From: a virus
Strand: one strand, 5' to 3'
Length of the DNA stretch: 25,350 nucleotides
Virus record (IMG/VR): IMGVR_UViG_3300029988_000021
Location: 1-25,350 of that record
How positions within the stretch are numbered: position 1 is the stretch's first letter; the number at the start of each line of letters is the position of its first letter. This document shows positions 1 to 7,996 of the stretch, piece after piece. A model generated the notes under the pieces. It was not told the origin of the DNA. It ran no database searches and was given only the letters and a program-made list of their open reading frames with translations. A program made the translations under genes and the position numbers.

Positions 1-248
1 ACCAGCGCAGTCGTGTTGATCGTCCCGCCGCCATTGACCGAGGTGATGGTCACAACTTCTGCGTTGCTCAGTCCCCAGCCAACCACAACTTGCGCTCCAT
101 CGTACATCGCAGTTTGGTTGGAGACCGTGATGATCGGGCCAGCGGCGAAGTTCGTGCAGACCGCCTGGACGACATTTTCGAGTAGATGGTATGAAATTTC
201 GCATAGGACATCGCACACCGTCCTGAGGCCAACACCGGGATTCGCCAT
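1..248 (-). CDS. Virion-type protein, C-terminus cut by window edge
   Basis: Partial gene: the start is inside the window and the reading frame runs off the left edge after 82 codons. The ATG is preceded by a clear GAGGAG ribosome binding site. The visible part begins MANPGVGLRTVCDVLCEISY and later carries a TAMYDGAQVVVG stretch followed by EVVTITSVNGGG. Such short beta-rich stretches are common in phage baseplate, adaptor and fibre proteins, so a structural role is likely, but I do not recognise the family. It is the last visible gene of the minus-strand late operon and follows the Cys-rich 137-aa gene by a short gap. Confidence 0.75.
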   Translation of the reverse strand, partial: MANPGVGLRTVCDVLCEISYHLLENVVQAVCTNFAAGPIITVSNQTAMYDGAQVVVGWGLSNAEVVTITSVNGGGTINTTAL

Positions 249-262
249 GCTTCACCACTCCT

Positions 263-676
263 CTACGCCGCCGCATTGCCAGAAGGACGCAGCGGAGGCG
301 TCTGCCAGCCCGCAGTGTCGGCCTTGAGCGCAGCCTTGGCGTCTGGATATACCGGAACCGCAGGACGGTCACCAGCGGCCTCTACGGGCGCGGAATCGCC
401 GTCTGGCTGTGGAATGGCTTCGGGATGCGTTTGATCCCAGTCGGCAGGCTTGTTGACTCCGAAGAACTTTGTTCCGCCACATCCGGGGCATGTGGTGAGC
501 ATCGTCCCCTTGGCTCCGCCAGCAACCGCTTCCTCGATCTGTCCGGTCGCATTGCACTGAAGGCAAGCGGCGACGAATCCTCTGCAAAAGCACCTCGCGC
601 AGGACATCGGCTTCGCAGGGTCGCTGTTAGTACACCAGCACTTCTCAACACGTCCATGTAGGTCTTGAATTTTCAT
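263..676 (-). CDS. Cys-rich zinc-finger-like protein, 137 aa
   Basis: The ATG is preceded by GAGGTG at good spacing. The first half holds nine cysteines (C13, C15, C26, C29, C31, C38, C41, C63, C66), with pairs such as CLQCNATG and CPGCGGTK that resemble the CxxCxGxG repeats of the DnaJ zinc-binding region. This suggests one or two zinc sites. The second half is Pro/Ala-rich, low in complexity and probably flexible. It sits among virion genes between the adaptor-like protein and the truncated gene at the window edge. The role is unknown; a small assembly factor or virion-associated protein is possible. There is no J-domain, so it is not a DnaJ homologue. Confidence 0.8.
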   Translation of the reverse strand: MKIQDLHGRVEKCWCTNSDPAKPMSCARCFCRGFVAACLQCNATGQIEEAVAGGAKGTMLTTCPGCGGTKFFGVNKPADWDQTHPEAIPQPDGDSAPVEAAGDRPAVPVYPDAKAALKADTAGWQTPPLRPSGNAAA

Positions 677-712
677 CGGTTCACCTCGTCTTTGAATTGT
701 ACCGCTGTTCGT

Positions 713-1396
713 CTATCGCTGCGTAGTGGGGTTGGCCACTATCTGAGCACCAACCGAGCCAGAAAACACGAATGGATCGCGCCTGTTTTCCAGAGCCGTC
801 ATGCGCTTCGCATCTGCAAGATACGATTCATAATCGGCCATCGACGCCTTGAAGTCCCCGCCGCCCGCCTTAAATTGCAGGTATGAAGCTGCATATTTCT
901 CCAAAGCCTGAAATGTTTCCGAATGGAACGGAACCGCTTCGCTCCCCCCGTACGGCCACATATCCGTCACTGGCGATGCGATGCCGGTGAGAAGCACAGT
1001 CTGTGCTTGCGCAACCGATGGATGCACGATGAACTTTGTGAAGCCGAGCGGCGCCCATGTCGTGATCGAATCGCCGATGTCCTGCTCCCAGTCCGGCCCT
1101 GCCACCTGCGCGCCGTCGAGGTCTTGCATCGTCACTTTCCAGACTTCGGACACTGGGCCTTGTAGCCCAGTAACGGCAAATACTCCCTTGGGAACGATCT
1201 GGAACGGCGTGTTTGGTTGCACCTCGAACGGAACGCTCACGATCATGTCGGGTCTACCGACCAGAAGGAGAAGATCGCACATTGCCTCCATCAAAGCTGA
1301 GGTCGCCTCATTTTGGCTCCAGAACACAGGACCGTTCTCTACGGATTCATCGACCCGGCTATAGAGATACGGCAGGAGTGTGCTGATCGTCGCCAT
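713..1396 (-). CDS. Putative head-tail adaptor-like virion protein, 227 aa
   Basis: The frame starts directly after the stop of the upstream 189-aa gene. The N-terminal half begins MATISTLLPYLYSRVDES and reads like a helical segment with WSQNEATSALMEAM, followed by a beta-rich middle (PFEVQPNTPFQIVP). The C-terminus is helical (ETFQALEKYAASYLQ and a DYESYLADAKRM stretch). This order, a helical N-terminus, a beta insertion and an ALxxYAxxYL C-terminal helix, matches adaptor proteins of the SU10/podovirus type that sit under the portal, as I know them. No strong Shine-Dalgarno is seen, so it is probably coupled to the upstream gene. The family call is by eye and only moderately sure; the virion role is more secure from position. 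Confidence 0.8.
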   Translation of the reverse strand: MATISTLLPYLYSRVDESVENGPVFWSQNEATSALMEAMCDLLLLVGRPDMIVSVPFEVQPNTPFQIVPKGVFAVTGLQGPVSEVWKVTMQDLDGAQVAGPDWEQDIGDSITTWAPLGFTKFIVHPSVAQAQTVLLTGIASPVTDMWPYGGSEAVPFHSETFQALEKYAASYLQFKAGGGDFKASMADYESYLADAKRMTALENRRDPFVFSGSVGAQIVANPTTQR

Positions 1397-1966
1397 TTAG
1401 ATCTGGTCGAACCGCGCGATGAATGTATCGCCGGGAGTTGAGCCGAACAGCCAGTATTGATCGGTCTGATACGCTTGCCCGGTTCCGGTTGTCGGATTCG
1501 AGTCCTGCCAGTATTGCGGAGGCCCGCCGGCAAACATCGAAGAGTCAGACGCGTTTATGGTCGAGTCGGTTCCGAGATAGATAGCCCCGCTCAGAGTCAC
1601 AGGAACGATCTGCACATGGTCGGAGGTCTCACAGAGTACGATGTACTCTCCGGAGACGTGGTTCTGCATAAGTCCAGTGACGGTGATCGAGGTTGGGCTC
1701 ACAATGGAAGCAATGGTGCCCTGGTCGAGCAGGCCGCGGTTCGCCGTCGTGAAGTTGGCCTTTGGGCCGACGGCTACACGATCGCCCACCTTCATCCCAA
1801 CACTGGAGGTCACGGGCACGGCGACGGGAGCCGTAGTGGTTCCGGGGCGATTGGTGCCAGTGAAGCGATCGACAGAGAAGTTGACTGCCGCCGTCAAAGT
1901 TGTGCCGAAGACCGGCTGCGATGCCGAGGCTACCGTCTGGATTCCCTGGAATGTCCGAATTGGCAT
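1397..1966 (-). CDS. Hypothetical virion protein, 189 aa
   Basis: The ATG is preceded by AAGGAG at six bases. The protein is Thr/Val/Ser-rich and predicted beta. It holds a segment of the pattern VGMKVGDRVAVGP followed by TIASIVSPTSITVTGL and HVSGEYIVL, which looks like the small beta-barrel found in many phage tail and decoration proteins. It has no signal peptide and no membrane segment. It lies between the signal-peptide fibre gene and the adaptor-like gene, and its stop touches the next start. The exact role is unknown; a tail or head accessory protein is most likely. Confidence 0.8.
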   Translation of the reverse strand: MPIRTFQGIQTVASASQPVFGTTLTAAVNFSVDRFTGTNRPGTTTAPVAVPVTSSVGMKVGDRVAVGPKANFTTANRGLLDQGTIASIVSPTSITVTGLMQNHVSGEYIVLCETSDHVQIVPVTLSGAIYLGTDSTINASDSSMFAGGPPQYWQDSNPTTGTGQAYQTDQYWLFGSTPGDTFIARFDQI

Positions 1967-2015
1967 TTGCTACTCCTTCACTGCAAGTATAACTCCTACC
2001 TCGTCACCGTCAATC

Positions 2016-2729
2016 CTAATCCTTCATGCGTCCTACTTGCGTTCGAGGACAAGTACAGCGCGTTGTTGTCCATGAGCTAGGTAATAGGCTCCCCACAGAC
2101 GCAGTTGTAGGCGCAGTAAGCAGTGCATACTGTGAGTAACTAGATGGGTAGTTTACACTATTGAATACAGTACTAGATGGCGTGAGGTAGGTACCAGCGG
2201 GCTGCTTATTATTGAACGTCGTCCAGTCAATTTGCGATAGATAGCCATCCACCGATGAGGTTGCCTGGGCCATCGAGCAATTCACGCTCGATCCGCTCGT
2301 CGTGCAATCCACCGGGGCTGTGCCCGTGACCGACGTGAGCGTGTTAGTACCAACTAAATTTGTCCCATCGTTCCATACGCTTGCAGTATTGCCGTTGGGA
2401 ATAGTGATACCAGTTCCGCTTACGCCGATGATCTGGATTGCTTGCCCACCCGTAGTAGCATTCTCGATGGTGAAGTTGAATCTTCCAGCCGGCGCAATCA
2501 GGTTTCGTGTATCAGTCAAGGCAACAGAGCTGGTTACCTTGATGTACATCGCACTCGTCTCAAGTGCTGTCATGGTGCGATTTGCGTCCGTAGTCATGAT
2601 TAATGTGACACTGTTGATACAGGGGAACCCTTGGCACCCAATGTTGCCGCTTAGATTGATCTGAGGCGCGGGAATCTGTCCCTGCATCACGCCGGACATC
2701 ATAAGAAAAAACCCTAAAATTCTCTTCAT
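2016..2729 (-). CDS. Tail-fibre-like protein with Sec signal peptide
   Basis: I start at the ATG giving MKRILGFFLMMSGVMQGQ; a TTG four codons upstream is possible but has no better ribosome site. The N-terminus is a classic Sec signal: two basic residues, a hydrophobic stretch and a likely cleavage near GQ. The mature part is Thr/Ser/Asn-rich and beta-like, with fibre-type phrases such as TASVWNDGTNLVGTNTLTSV and SVDGYLSQIDWTTFNNKQ, typical of phage tail fibres. It is the third tail-type gene in a row with a signal peptide. The last 20 or so residues are Arg/Cys-rich and unlike the rest; a +1 frame reading on to about 1996 looks more natural, so the C-terminus may be frameshifted. Confidence 0.75.
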   Translation of the reverse strand: MKRILGFFLMMSGVMQGQIPAPQINLSGNIGCQGFPCINSVTLIMTTDANRTMTALETSAMYIKVTSSVALTDTRNLIAPAGRFNFTIENATTGGQAIQIIGVSGTGITIPNGNTASVWNDGTNLVGTNTLTSVTGTAPVDCTTSGSSVNCSMAQATSSVDGYLSQIDWTTFNNKQPAGTYLTPSSTVFNSVNYPSSYSQYALLTAPTTASVGSLLPSSWTTTRCTCPRTQVGRMKD

Positions 2730-2804
2730 ATTAGCTCGCAATCTTTGGTCGAAATGTTCCGGTCAGTGTTAGAAACTCCAAACGCACCTCAACACTTTCA
2801 ATAA

Positions 2805-3266
2805 CTAACTCTCCGTGTAGTACACGACACACGAACCGACCTGGGTTGCCGGATTGCCGTAGGCAGTGTCAACATTCTGCCAGTTAATCAAAAGGCTGGA
2901 ATTGAAGCGCAGCGGTGCTTCCTTGAAATATCGGTACCCGGTCCAATAAGTTACTGCGTCGGATGTGCCAAGATTCTGGCCCTGAAAAGCAATTGCCTGC
3001 CCACACTCATCGCCACGCGTTAGTCCGTTCTGCCCGTAGAATTGAGTGCCAAAGAAATCCTCACACCCACGATAGGTAAAGGTATTCCCGTCGAATGCAA
3101 TTACAGGAGCTAATTCAAGCCAGTTGGTAGCCCCATAAATAGCTCCCGCTGCTGAGGAGACAAAGTAAATGCTTTCCAATTCACCGGTTATACCGGTGGT
3201 GGACGGGAAAAAGGTAGTAACCTGATCCGGCACAATGGAAGATGTTCTCCAATCGTTCGTCACCAT
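2805..3266 (-). CDS. Downstream half of a frameshifted tail-fibre-like protein
   Basis: The 153-codon frame starts at an internal ATG (MVTNDWRTSS) with no ribosome site. Upstream of that ATG the same frame stays open to about 3372 and encodes sensible sequence such as FVYSQVEYYSGAAPAGLYPA. Those codons lie in a different frame from, and overlap, the end of the signal-peptide gene at 3325-3723. The simplest reading is one gene broken by a single-base frameshift near 3330-3345. The mature-type sequence has four cysteines and ends CVVYYTES. I do not recognise the domain; context and composition suggest a virion or exported tail-associated protein. Confidence 0.65.
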   Translation of the reverse strand: MVTNDWRTSSIVPDQVTTFFPSTTGITGELESIYFVSSAAGAIYGATNWLELAPVIAFDGNTFTYRGCEDFFGTQFYGQNGLTRGDECGQAIAFQGQNLGTSDAVTYWTGYRYFKEAPLRFNSSLLINWQNVDTAYGNPATQVGSCVVYYTES

Positions 3267-3324
3267 GTGAAAGACATTCTGTGTTGCGGGATACAGCCCC
3301 GCTGGAGCTGCTCCCGAATAGTAT

Positions 3325-3723
3325 TCAACCTGAGAATAAACAAAGATTGATTGAACCGTTAACAGTAGTCAGCACCGGAGAACCATTACTCTTCAACGAT
3401 CCCGTACCACTCGTAATCACATTCAGGCTAGTATTCACCGGCTGCGTTATCGTCTGCGTTGCCATTGGGTCGGTCTTTACCAAATCGGTGGGGACCCCCA
3501 GAATCCACCCGCTGACGCTGCAGACGTAAGATGTGTTCGGAGTCGATGCCGTATTCAAGTACGGTTGCCCATAGTTGGCTGTTGTGCAGGCCACTGGGAT
3601 TGAAGTAGGAAGCCCAGCACCAGTGATGGCGGGCCACTTGATCTGCGTGGCCGGGTTAATCTGTTGTTGCGCAAAAGTCTGTGCAGCAAGCAGAAGCAGC
3701 AGTGGTCCGATGAGTCTCTTCAT
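3325..3723 (-). CDS. Signal-peptide tail-fibre-like protein, upstream half of split gene
   Basis: A strong GGAGAAAG site precedes the ATG. The N-terminus MKRLIGPLLLLLAAQTFAQQ is an unmistakable Sec signal peptide with a likely cut after FAQ. The following INPATQIKWPAITGAGLPTS and the YGQPYLNTAS and SVSGWILG stretches resemble the linker repeats of phage fibre N-termini. The frame ends at NLCLFSG, just where the overlapping +1 frame begins to look coding and continues for more than 170 codons. The protein as called is therefore probably a truncated product of an interrupted gene of about 290 codons. It lies between the SGNH tail spike and another signal-peptide fibre. Confidence 0.75.
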   Translation of the reverse strand: MKRLIGPLLLLLAAQTFAQQQINPATQIKWPAITGAGLPTSIPVACTTANYGQPYLNTASTPNTSYVCSVSGWILGVPTDLVKTDPMATQTITQPVNTSLNVITSGTGSLKSNGSPVLTTVNGSINLCLFSG

Positions 3724-3788
3724 GCTTTCTCCTATCCTAGTGAACCCTACGCGCTGTCATGCCGCTAATTCTCCGTGTATGCGTGAGA

Positions 3789-5804
3789 TTAGAAGCTCCA
3801 GATGCACCCTGCCGTGGTCTTTGATAGCTGTGTGACGATAAGATTTGTGACGTGCGGCCCAGTCGGAAGAGTCACAGCACTGGCCGATCCGTTAATCGTT
3901 TGCCCGCTCACACCTTCGACTACTGTTACAGCGTTGCTGTTGGTGACGTTGATTGTATAAGTCGCTCCACCCTGTAGCCCATAGCATGTCGGCATGGTGA
4001 TCGCCGTGTTGGTGGCAGGAGTGACCAAATTGAATACTTGGCTATTGAGCAGCGTTGCAGTTGTTGCAGTTATTAGGTTCGGATTTCCTGCGTTCTGGCC
4101 ACCCAAGTAATTCATCTCTGCAACAGCCTCAGCATTCATTGCATTCTGACCGGTCTGATTGGGATGCGTGCCGTCAGACAGAAAATCTGAGCCAGAATAT
4201 GCGCCATCGGCACCTAACAACGGGTTAGATGAAAATACAACTTCCCCCGCAGCCCCCCATGCTTTCCAGTTATCCGCTACGATAGCATCCCAACTATTTT
4301 TAAGGCTATCCATCGTAGGGTTCCCTGTTGCATTACTATTCCCAGTTCGCGAAATCATGTCTGCGACTAAAACTTTGCATCCGGCATTCGTATACTTAGA
4401 TATAACCCCCGCCATGTTGGATTGGATGTTGGCAATGGTCCCGTAAGATCCATAGTATAGATCGTTAGTGGCGGCATCCAATATCAACCAAACTGGACCG
4501 TAATCCCCTTTGCAGTAAGTAGCCATGCGATCTGGCTCCATCGCAGCTATCTGCCAAAGTGTTATTCCGACTACGCCAAGTATTCGAGTAGTGTATACTG
4601 GCTGTCCGGCGTCCAGCGAAAAGGATGTGCAGTAGGGAGTGGTTACGCCAAGACCATAGGTTATCGAATCACCAACACAATTAATCGTTGGGACTGCCTG
4701 ACGAATGTTAATTGGGGAAATCTGTATACCTCGCGCAAGGGCGTCGGACCGAAGTATGCTATCAACCGCCTGAGCTTGGCTAGGCGTAAGCTGCTGAGAA
4801 AACAAGGTAGCTCTCGGCAACATCCCAAACAGGCTGTTGTTTGCAAAAACCCCCGAATTTACTGAGCCTAGATAAAAATTACCTCCCGCTGGTGCATAAC
4901 CTCCATCCGTTGTCTGGTTTGTGTATCCTGTTTCTTGGCCGTCAATGTAAATATGGGTCAGCCCGGTTCCAACACCCGATCCAATAGTTACAATCGCTGT
5001 GTGAAATCCGCTAGTTGAATTAACGCCTTGCGTCCCATTAGCATTATTGGCATAGATTCCTATGCCAAACGACCCAGAGGCAGACCCACCTCCAACAGGG
5101 TGCAACCAATTTAGGATATTAAATCCACTCCCAACATTCGAACTCGTCAGAAATGTCCCGAAGGCTGGGAATGCTATTCCTCCAGAAATAGTCGGAGGAA
5201 TGTTGTCATAAAAACTAAACGCAAACGACTGTGCTGCATTGACTGCAGACGGCAATAACACTCCGTCTCCTCGTGTGTTGTCATAGACTCCGGTAGTTAG
5301 GTTGGTATTGAAACTCAATCCCTGCGGAGTTACCGTAGGAAGTGTTGCACTGCCACCGCCGAGCGTACCGTCATATCCATTTCCGCTACTGTCTATCAAT
5401 GTCGTACCAACCACGTTGCGCGTGTCATAGTCTGCTAGTGGTTGGTACGGCCAGTTGAACGTCCCCGTAATAGTTTCCGGAGTTAGTACCTTGCTGGGGT
5501 TCTCAACGTATACCTGCCCCGGTGTCGGCGCGGTCGCAGAGACGGGATTGCCCTGAAGCGAGGTCGCGTTGCCACCACTGCCACTTCCCGGATTGCATGG
5601 CTGCCACGGTCCTCCTGATGTCGCTTGGCAGTATAGTCCTATCGCGGGTGGAGTAAAAGAAAGAGATCCAAAACCTCCAGAAGAAGTCCACGGGTTCCAT
5701 GTGCCAGCCGACAGAGATAAGTAAGCGGCCATTGGCACAGGCTTCTGCGCCCCAACCGTCAGCGTCAACGCGAGAATTGAAAGCAGTAAGCAAACTTTTT
5801 TCAT
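3789..5804 (-). CDS. Tail-spike-like LamG/SGNH-hydrolase protein with signal peptide
   Basis: 671 aa with a GAGAGGAAG ribosome site. Residues 1-20 are a Sec signal (MKKVCLLLSILALTLTVGAQ). Residues 75-110 form a Gly/Ser-rich linker with fibre-type ATSLQGNPVSATAPTPGQVY. Residues about 125-345 look like a LamG/concanavalin-type beta-sandwich (LIDSSGNGYDGTLGG; THIYIDGQETG). Residues about 372-560 are an SGNH/GDSL hydrolase: GDS at 378-380, ATND at 445-448, and SDGTHPN with D544 and H547. Predicted catalytic residues are S380, D544 and H547, with N447 in the oxyanion hole. A beta-rich domain ends the protein. The likely role is esterase or deacetylase action on host surface polysaccharide during adsorption. 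The signal peptide is odd for a virion protein and could instead mean secretion. Confidence 0.88.
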   Translation of the reverse strand: MKKVCLLLSILALTLTVGAQKPVPMAAYLSLSAGTWNPWTSSGGFGSLSFTPPAIGLYCQATSGGPWQPCNPGSGSGGNATSLQGNPVSATAPTPGQVYVENPSKVLTPETITGTFNWPYQPLADYDTRNVVGTTLIDSSGNGYDGTLGGGSATLPTVTPQGLSFNTNLTTGVYDNTRGDGVLLPSAVNAAQSFAFSFYDNIPPTISGGIAFPAFGTFLTSSNVGSGFNILNWLHPVGGGSASGSFGIGIYANNANGTQGVNSTSGFHTAIVTIGSGVGTGLTHIYIDGQETGYTNQTTDGGYAPAGGNFYLGSVNSGVFANNSLFGMLPRATLFSQQLTPSQAQAVDSILRSDALARGIQISPINIRQAVPTINCVGDSITYGLGVTTPYCTSFSLDAGQPVYTTRILGVVGITLWQIAAMEPDRMATYCKGDYGPVWLILDAATNDLYYGSYGTIANIQSNMAGVISKYTNAGCKVLVADMISRTGNSNATGNPTMDSLKNSWDAIVADNWKAWGAAGEVVFSSNPLLGADGAYSGSDFLSDGTHPNQTGQNAMNAEAVAEMNYLGGQNAGNPNLITATTATLLNSQVFNLVTPATNTAITMPTCYGLQGGATYTINVTNSNAVTVVEGVSGQTINGSASAVTLPTGPHVTNLIVTQLSKTTAGCIWSF

Positions 5805-5813
5805 GGCTTCCTC

Positions 5814-6164
5814 TCAGTCATCCCCTCTTCGCCGCGTCAGTGGCCCATCGCCACCATAGTACGACGGCACACAGCAATTACCCCTGTTCTCGTTCGCCGG
5901 AACACTCTCGTCAACAAAGCTCGACTTGTGCTTCATCGCGTCGCAGGACAGGCGCGCGTTATCCTCCGGCGAAGCGATCTCCACCTTCGGGACATACTGC
6001 CCATACTTGCCGGGGACGATCGAAGGAACGTACTCCTCCGTGTACCGCTTCGCCAAGCGCGACTGGTCAATGAACCTGCCCTGATTCATCGACTTCGAGT
6101 TGACGCTGATTTTGTGGTCGCCGCGCTCCACCTGCCGAAAGGTTCCTAAACCGTCAGTGCTCAT
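5814..6164 (-). CDS. Hypothetical protein, 116 aa
   Basis: The start codon overlaps the stop of the upstream gene as ATGA, so translation is probably coupled. The protein begins MSTDGLGTFRQVERGDHKIS, is polar and charged, and has no membrane segment. It holds a YVPSIVPGKYGQYVP stretch in the middle and three cysteines (LSCDAM and NRGNCCVPSYYGG) towards the end. I do not recognise the family. It lies between the adaptor pair and the tail spike, so a small head-completion or tail protein is the best guess. Confidence 0.75.
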   Translation of the reverse strand: MSTDGLGTFRQVERGDHKISVNSKSMNQGRFIDQSRLAKRYTEEYVPSIVPGKYGQYVPKVEIASPEDNARLSCDAMKHKSSFVDESVPANENRGNCCVPSYYGGDGPLTRRRGDD

Positions 6165-6505
6165 TGCTGTACCCCCGAAAATTTTCTCTGGTAGCGATCT
6201 CCCACCGTGTATGCCTGCTGCTGCTTCGGCCTGTCCCAGTTCGCCCGATCCATGTTCGTCGGGATGTGGTTGAAGTGGAACCGGCTCTCTGCCTCTTCCA
6301 GTTGCCGCCTACTGGTCACGCGAACTTTCTCGCCGCGCTCGTCGTAGATATGCTCCAAGGTGAGCGACCCATCGTTGTGGAACGGGTTGTCGGGGTCAGC
6401 GATAACAGTATCCCGCGAGCAGCCGCAGTCCACGCCCAGCCACTTCCCCGCGCTGAAGCGTGTACGAAAAACCGGGACTCCACAACTACCACAGGCTTGA
6501 CTCAT
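6161..6505 (-). CDS. Small Cys-rich protein, 114 aa
   Basis: I start at the ATG that overlaps the adaptor stop as ATGA; an upstream start would extend 12 residues into the adaptor gene without a ribosome site. The N-terminus has C5, C8, C27 and C29 (CGSCG and CGCSRD), a probable zinc ribbon or knuckle. The C-terminal part is charged and holds HFNHIPTNMDRANWDRP. The function is unknown. It sits directly after the adaptor gene and is coupled at both ends. Confidence 0.8.
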   Translation of the reverse strand: MSQACGSCGVPVFRTRFSAGKWLGVDCGCSRDTVIADPDNPFHNDGSLTLEHIYDERGEKVRVTSRRQLEEAESRFHFNHIPTNMDRANWDRPKQQQAYTVGDRYQRKFSGVQQ

Positions 6506-7518
6506 AACTCGTATCCTCCTCCACTTCCTCCAGCCGCGCAAAGATGGGTCGCATTGAACAGTGCGCCTCCACTCTGGTAGTATGGCATATCCTCTCCCAT
6601 CTTTGTGACTTCAGTACGATAGAGATTTTCGTCGGCGTTGGCCATGCGAAGGATTTCTCCCTCGTAATCTTGGCGCTTAATCCTCGACTCGGCTGGATCG
6701 TAGTACCTATTATTCTTGGGGCCTCCGATGACTAGCGCGTCTGCAATTACGTCTTTAATAATTACATCTGCGCGAAAATACGGAGGGAAGGGATCAGAGT
6801 CGTTTACCAAGTTGAATGGTTGGATATATGCTTGGAACGGAAACGCTTGCTGAATCCACGAAGCGGGATAAAGCTCTTGGAGATACGAACCGTCCTGCGC
6901 AAGAGGCATCCCTGCGGATATATAGGGGAAGTTCTGGTTGGATCTCCAGGCGTCCAGGGTGTTGAGTCCGTCTTGCGTCCAGTGCAGATCAAACTTGTAA
7001 CCAAGTTGGGTGTTAATCATGGTCTTCAAGTATTTGACGTTAGGCCCGAAGTTGAAATAATACTGAACAATGAAATACCCCGATGTAACCGAAGGGCTGC
7101 CCCAAGGCAATTCGAGTGTCAACGTCTGCGGCGTTGCTGTGTCATCCACGGCCACAATCGAGTAGATGGGGCAATTGTAGCCAATTCTGAACTGTTGACC
7201 AACGAGAGCCTGCGTCCAGACGGTGCCCGTGCCGACTACGATAGGCGACCCAAGGGTAGTCGTCGCCTGCCCCTTTGTGGTGGCTTGTGGTGCGATCACT
7301 TGCCCTTTGACGAAGAGGCTCGCCCAGGTTTTACGGTCTACCGTTCGACGGAGTGAGTTGTTGAGAAGACCGAGTATTTTAGGTTGGGAGAGATCGGGAT
7401 TCCAGAACTGAACTTGTCCGATCGCCTGCCCAGTATTCATCTGATTGACCGCGGGGTTCGACCCATCAGGAAGAACTTGCTGTGGTATCACAACGCCCGG
7501 ACTCGGAACAATCGGCAT
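6502..7518 (-). CDS. Putative head-tail adaptor / connector protein, 338 aa
   Basis: The ATG is preceded by GAGAGGGTGA. Residues 83-140 hold a beta stretch reading GSPIVVGTGTVWTQALVGQQ and then PIYSIVAVDDTATPQTLTLE; this kind of segment recurs in adaptor or connector proteins of short-tailed phages. The flanking regions are helical, with LLNNSLRRTVDRKTWASLFV near the start and ADVIIKDVIADALVIGG and RIKRQDYEGEILRMAN near the end, the last two like the helices that pack on a portal. Position after the capsid module agrees. The virion role is quite sure; the exact ring (adaptor against tail hub) is inference. Confidence 0.82.
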   Translation of the reverse strand: MPIVPSPGVVIPQQVLPDGSNPAVNQMNTGQAIGQVQFWNPDLSQPKILGLLNNSLRRTVDRKTWASLFVKGQVIAPQATTKGQATTTLGSPIVVGTGTVWTQALVGQQFRIGYNCPIYSIVAVDDTATPQTLTLELPWGSPSVTSGYFIVQYYFNFGPNVKYLKTMINTQLGYKFDLHWTQDGLNTLDAWRSNQNFPYISAGMPLAQDGSYLQELYPASWIQQAFPFQAYIQPFNLVNDSDPFPPYFRADVIIKDVIADALVIGGPKNNRYYDPAESRIKRQDYEGEILRMANADENLYRTEVTKMGEDMPYYQSGGALFNATHLCAAGGSGGGYEL

Positions 7519-7538
7519 TCACCCTCTCAGATAACAAG

Positions 7539-7564
7539 AGGGAGAGGGCGACTGCCCCCTCCCT
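7539..7564 (-). terminator. GC-rich hairpin, terminator- or attenuator-like
   Basis: Arms GGGAGAGGGC and GCCCCCTCCC pair over ten positions with one mismatch around a GACT loop, plus one A-T pair outside. It lies in the gap between the 121-aa head gene and the adaptor gene. On the minus strand the hairpin is followed by TCTTGTTATCT, only partly U-rich, so a weak or partial terminator is more likely than a strong one. Confidence 0.5.
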
Positions 7565-7582
7565 TCTTAGAACTACGAGCCG

Positions 7583-7948
7583 TCACCACCCGAGTACGAG
7601 GGCTGCCCAGGAGCATCCGCTCAGATCGGTCGAGGCGGCAACCTCTGTGAATGCTCCACCGCCGCTGGTCGAGTCCACCACCTTCAGGTTCAACTGCGTT
7701 CCAACCGCAGGAGTCGTCCCAAAGAGAGCCGTTGGCTCGACGAACTGCGCGAGGTAGGTTGCGCCCGCAGAGTTGGTTCCGAGGAGCATCGCGCCCACGA
7801 GGTAGCTGAGTTCGACTTGAGCCGCAGTGATTGGATATCCGCCCGTAACGTAGTCGGACACGGACGGCTTGAACGTGAATCCGTTCATAATACCCGACTC
7901 TCCGAGGAAGTACCGGATGTCCGGGATTTTCGTGATTGTCAATGCCAT
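7583..7948 (-). CDS. Small virion protein, 121 aa
   Basis: The ATG follows GAGGAG at eight bases. It begins MALTITKIPDIRYFLGESG and is mostly beta and small-residue rich: VTGGYPITAAQVELSYLVG, LGTNSAGATYLAQFVEP and LNLKVVDSTSGGG. It has no signal peptide or membrane helix. It comes just after the 209-aa decoration-type gene and before a hairpin. A head or neck accessory role is likely from position; the family is not recognised. Confidence 0.8.
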   Translation of the reverse strand: MALTITKIPDIRYFLGESGIMNGFTFKPSVSDYVTGGYPITAAQVELSYLVGAMLLGTNSAGATYLAQFVEPTALFGTTPAVGTQLNLKVVDSTSGGGAFTEVAASTDLSGCSWAALVLGW

Positions 7949-7996
7949 TGCGAGTTCTCCTCAAACAGGTTCAGCGCAGCCGGTCGTTCTCCACGA

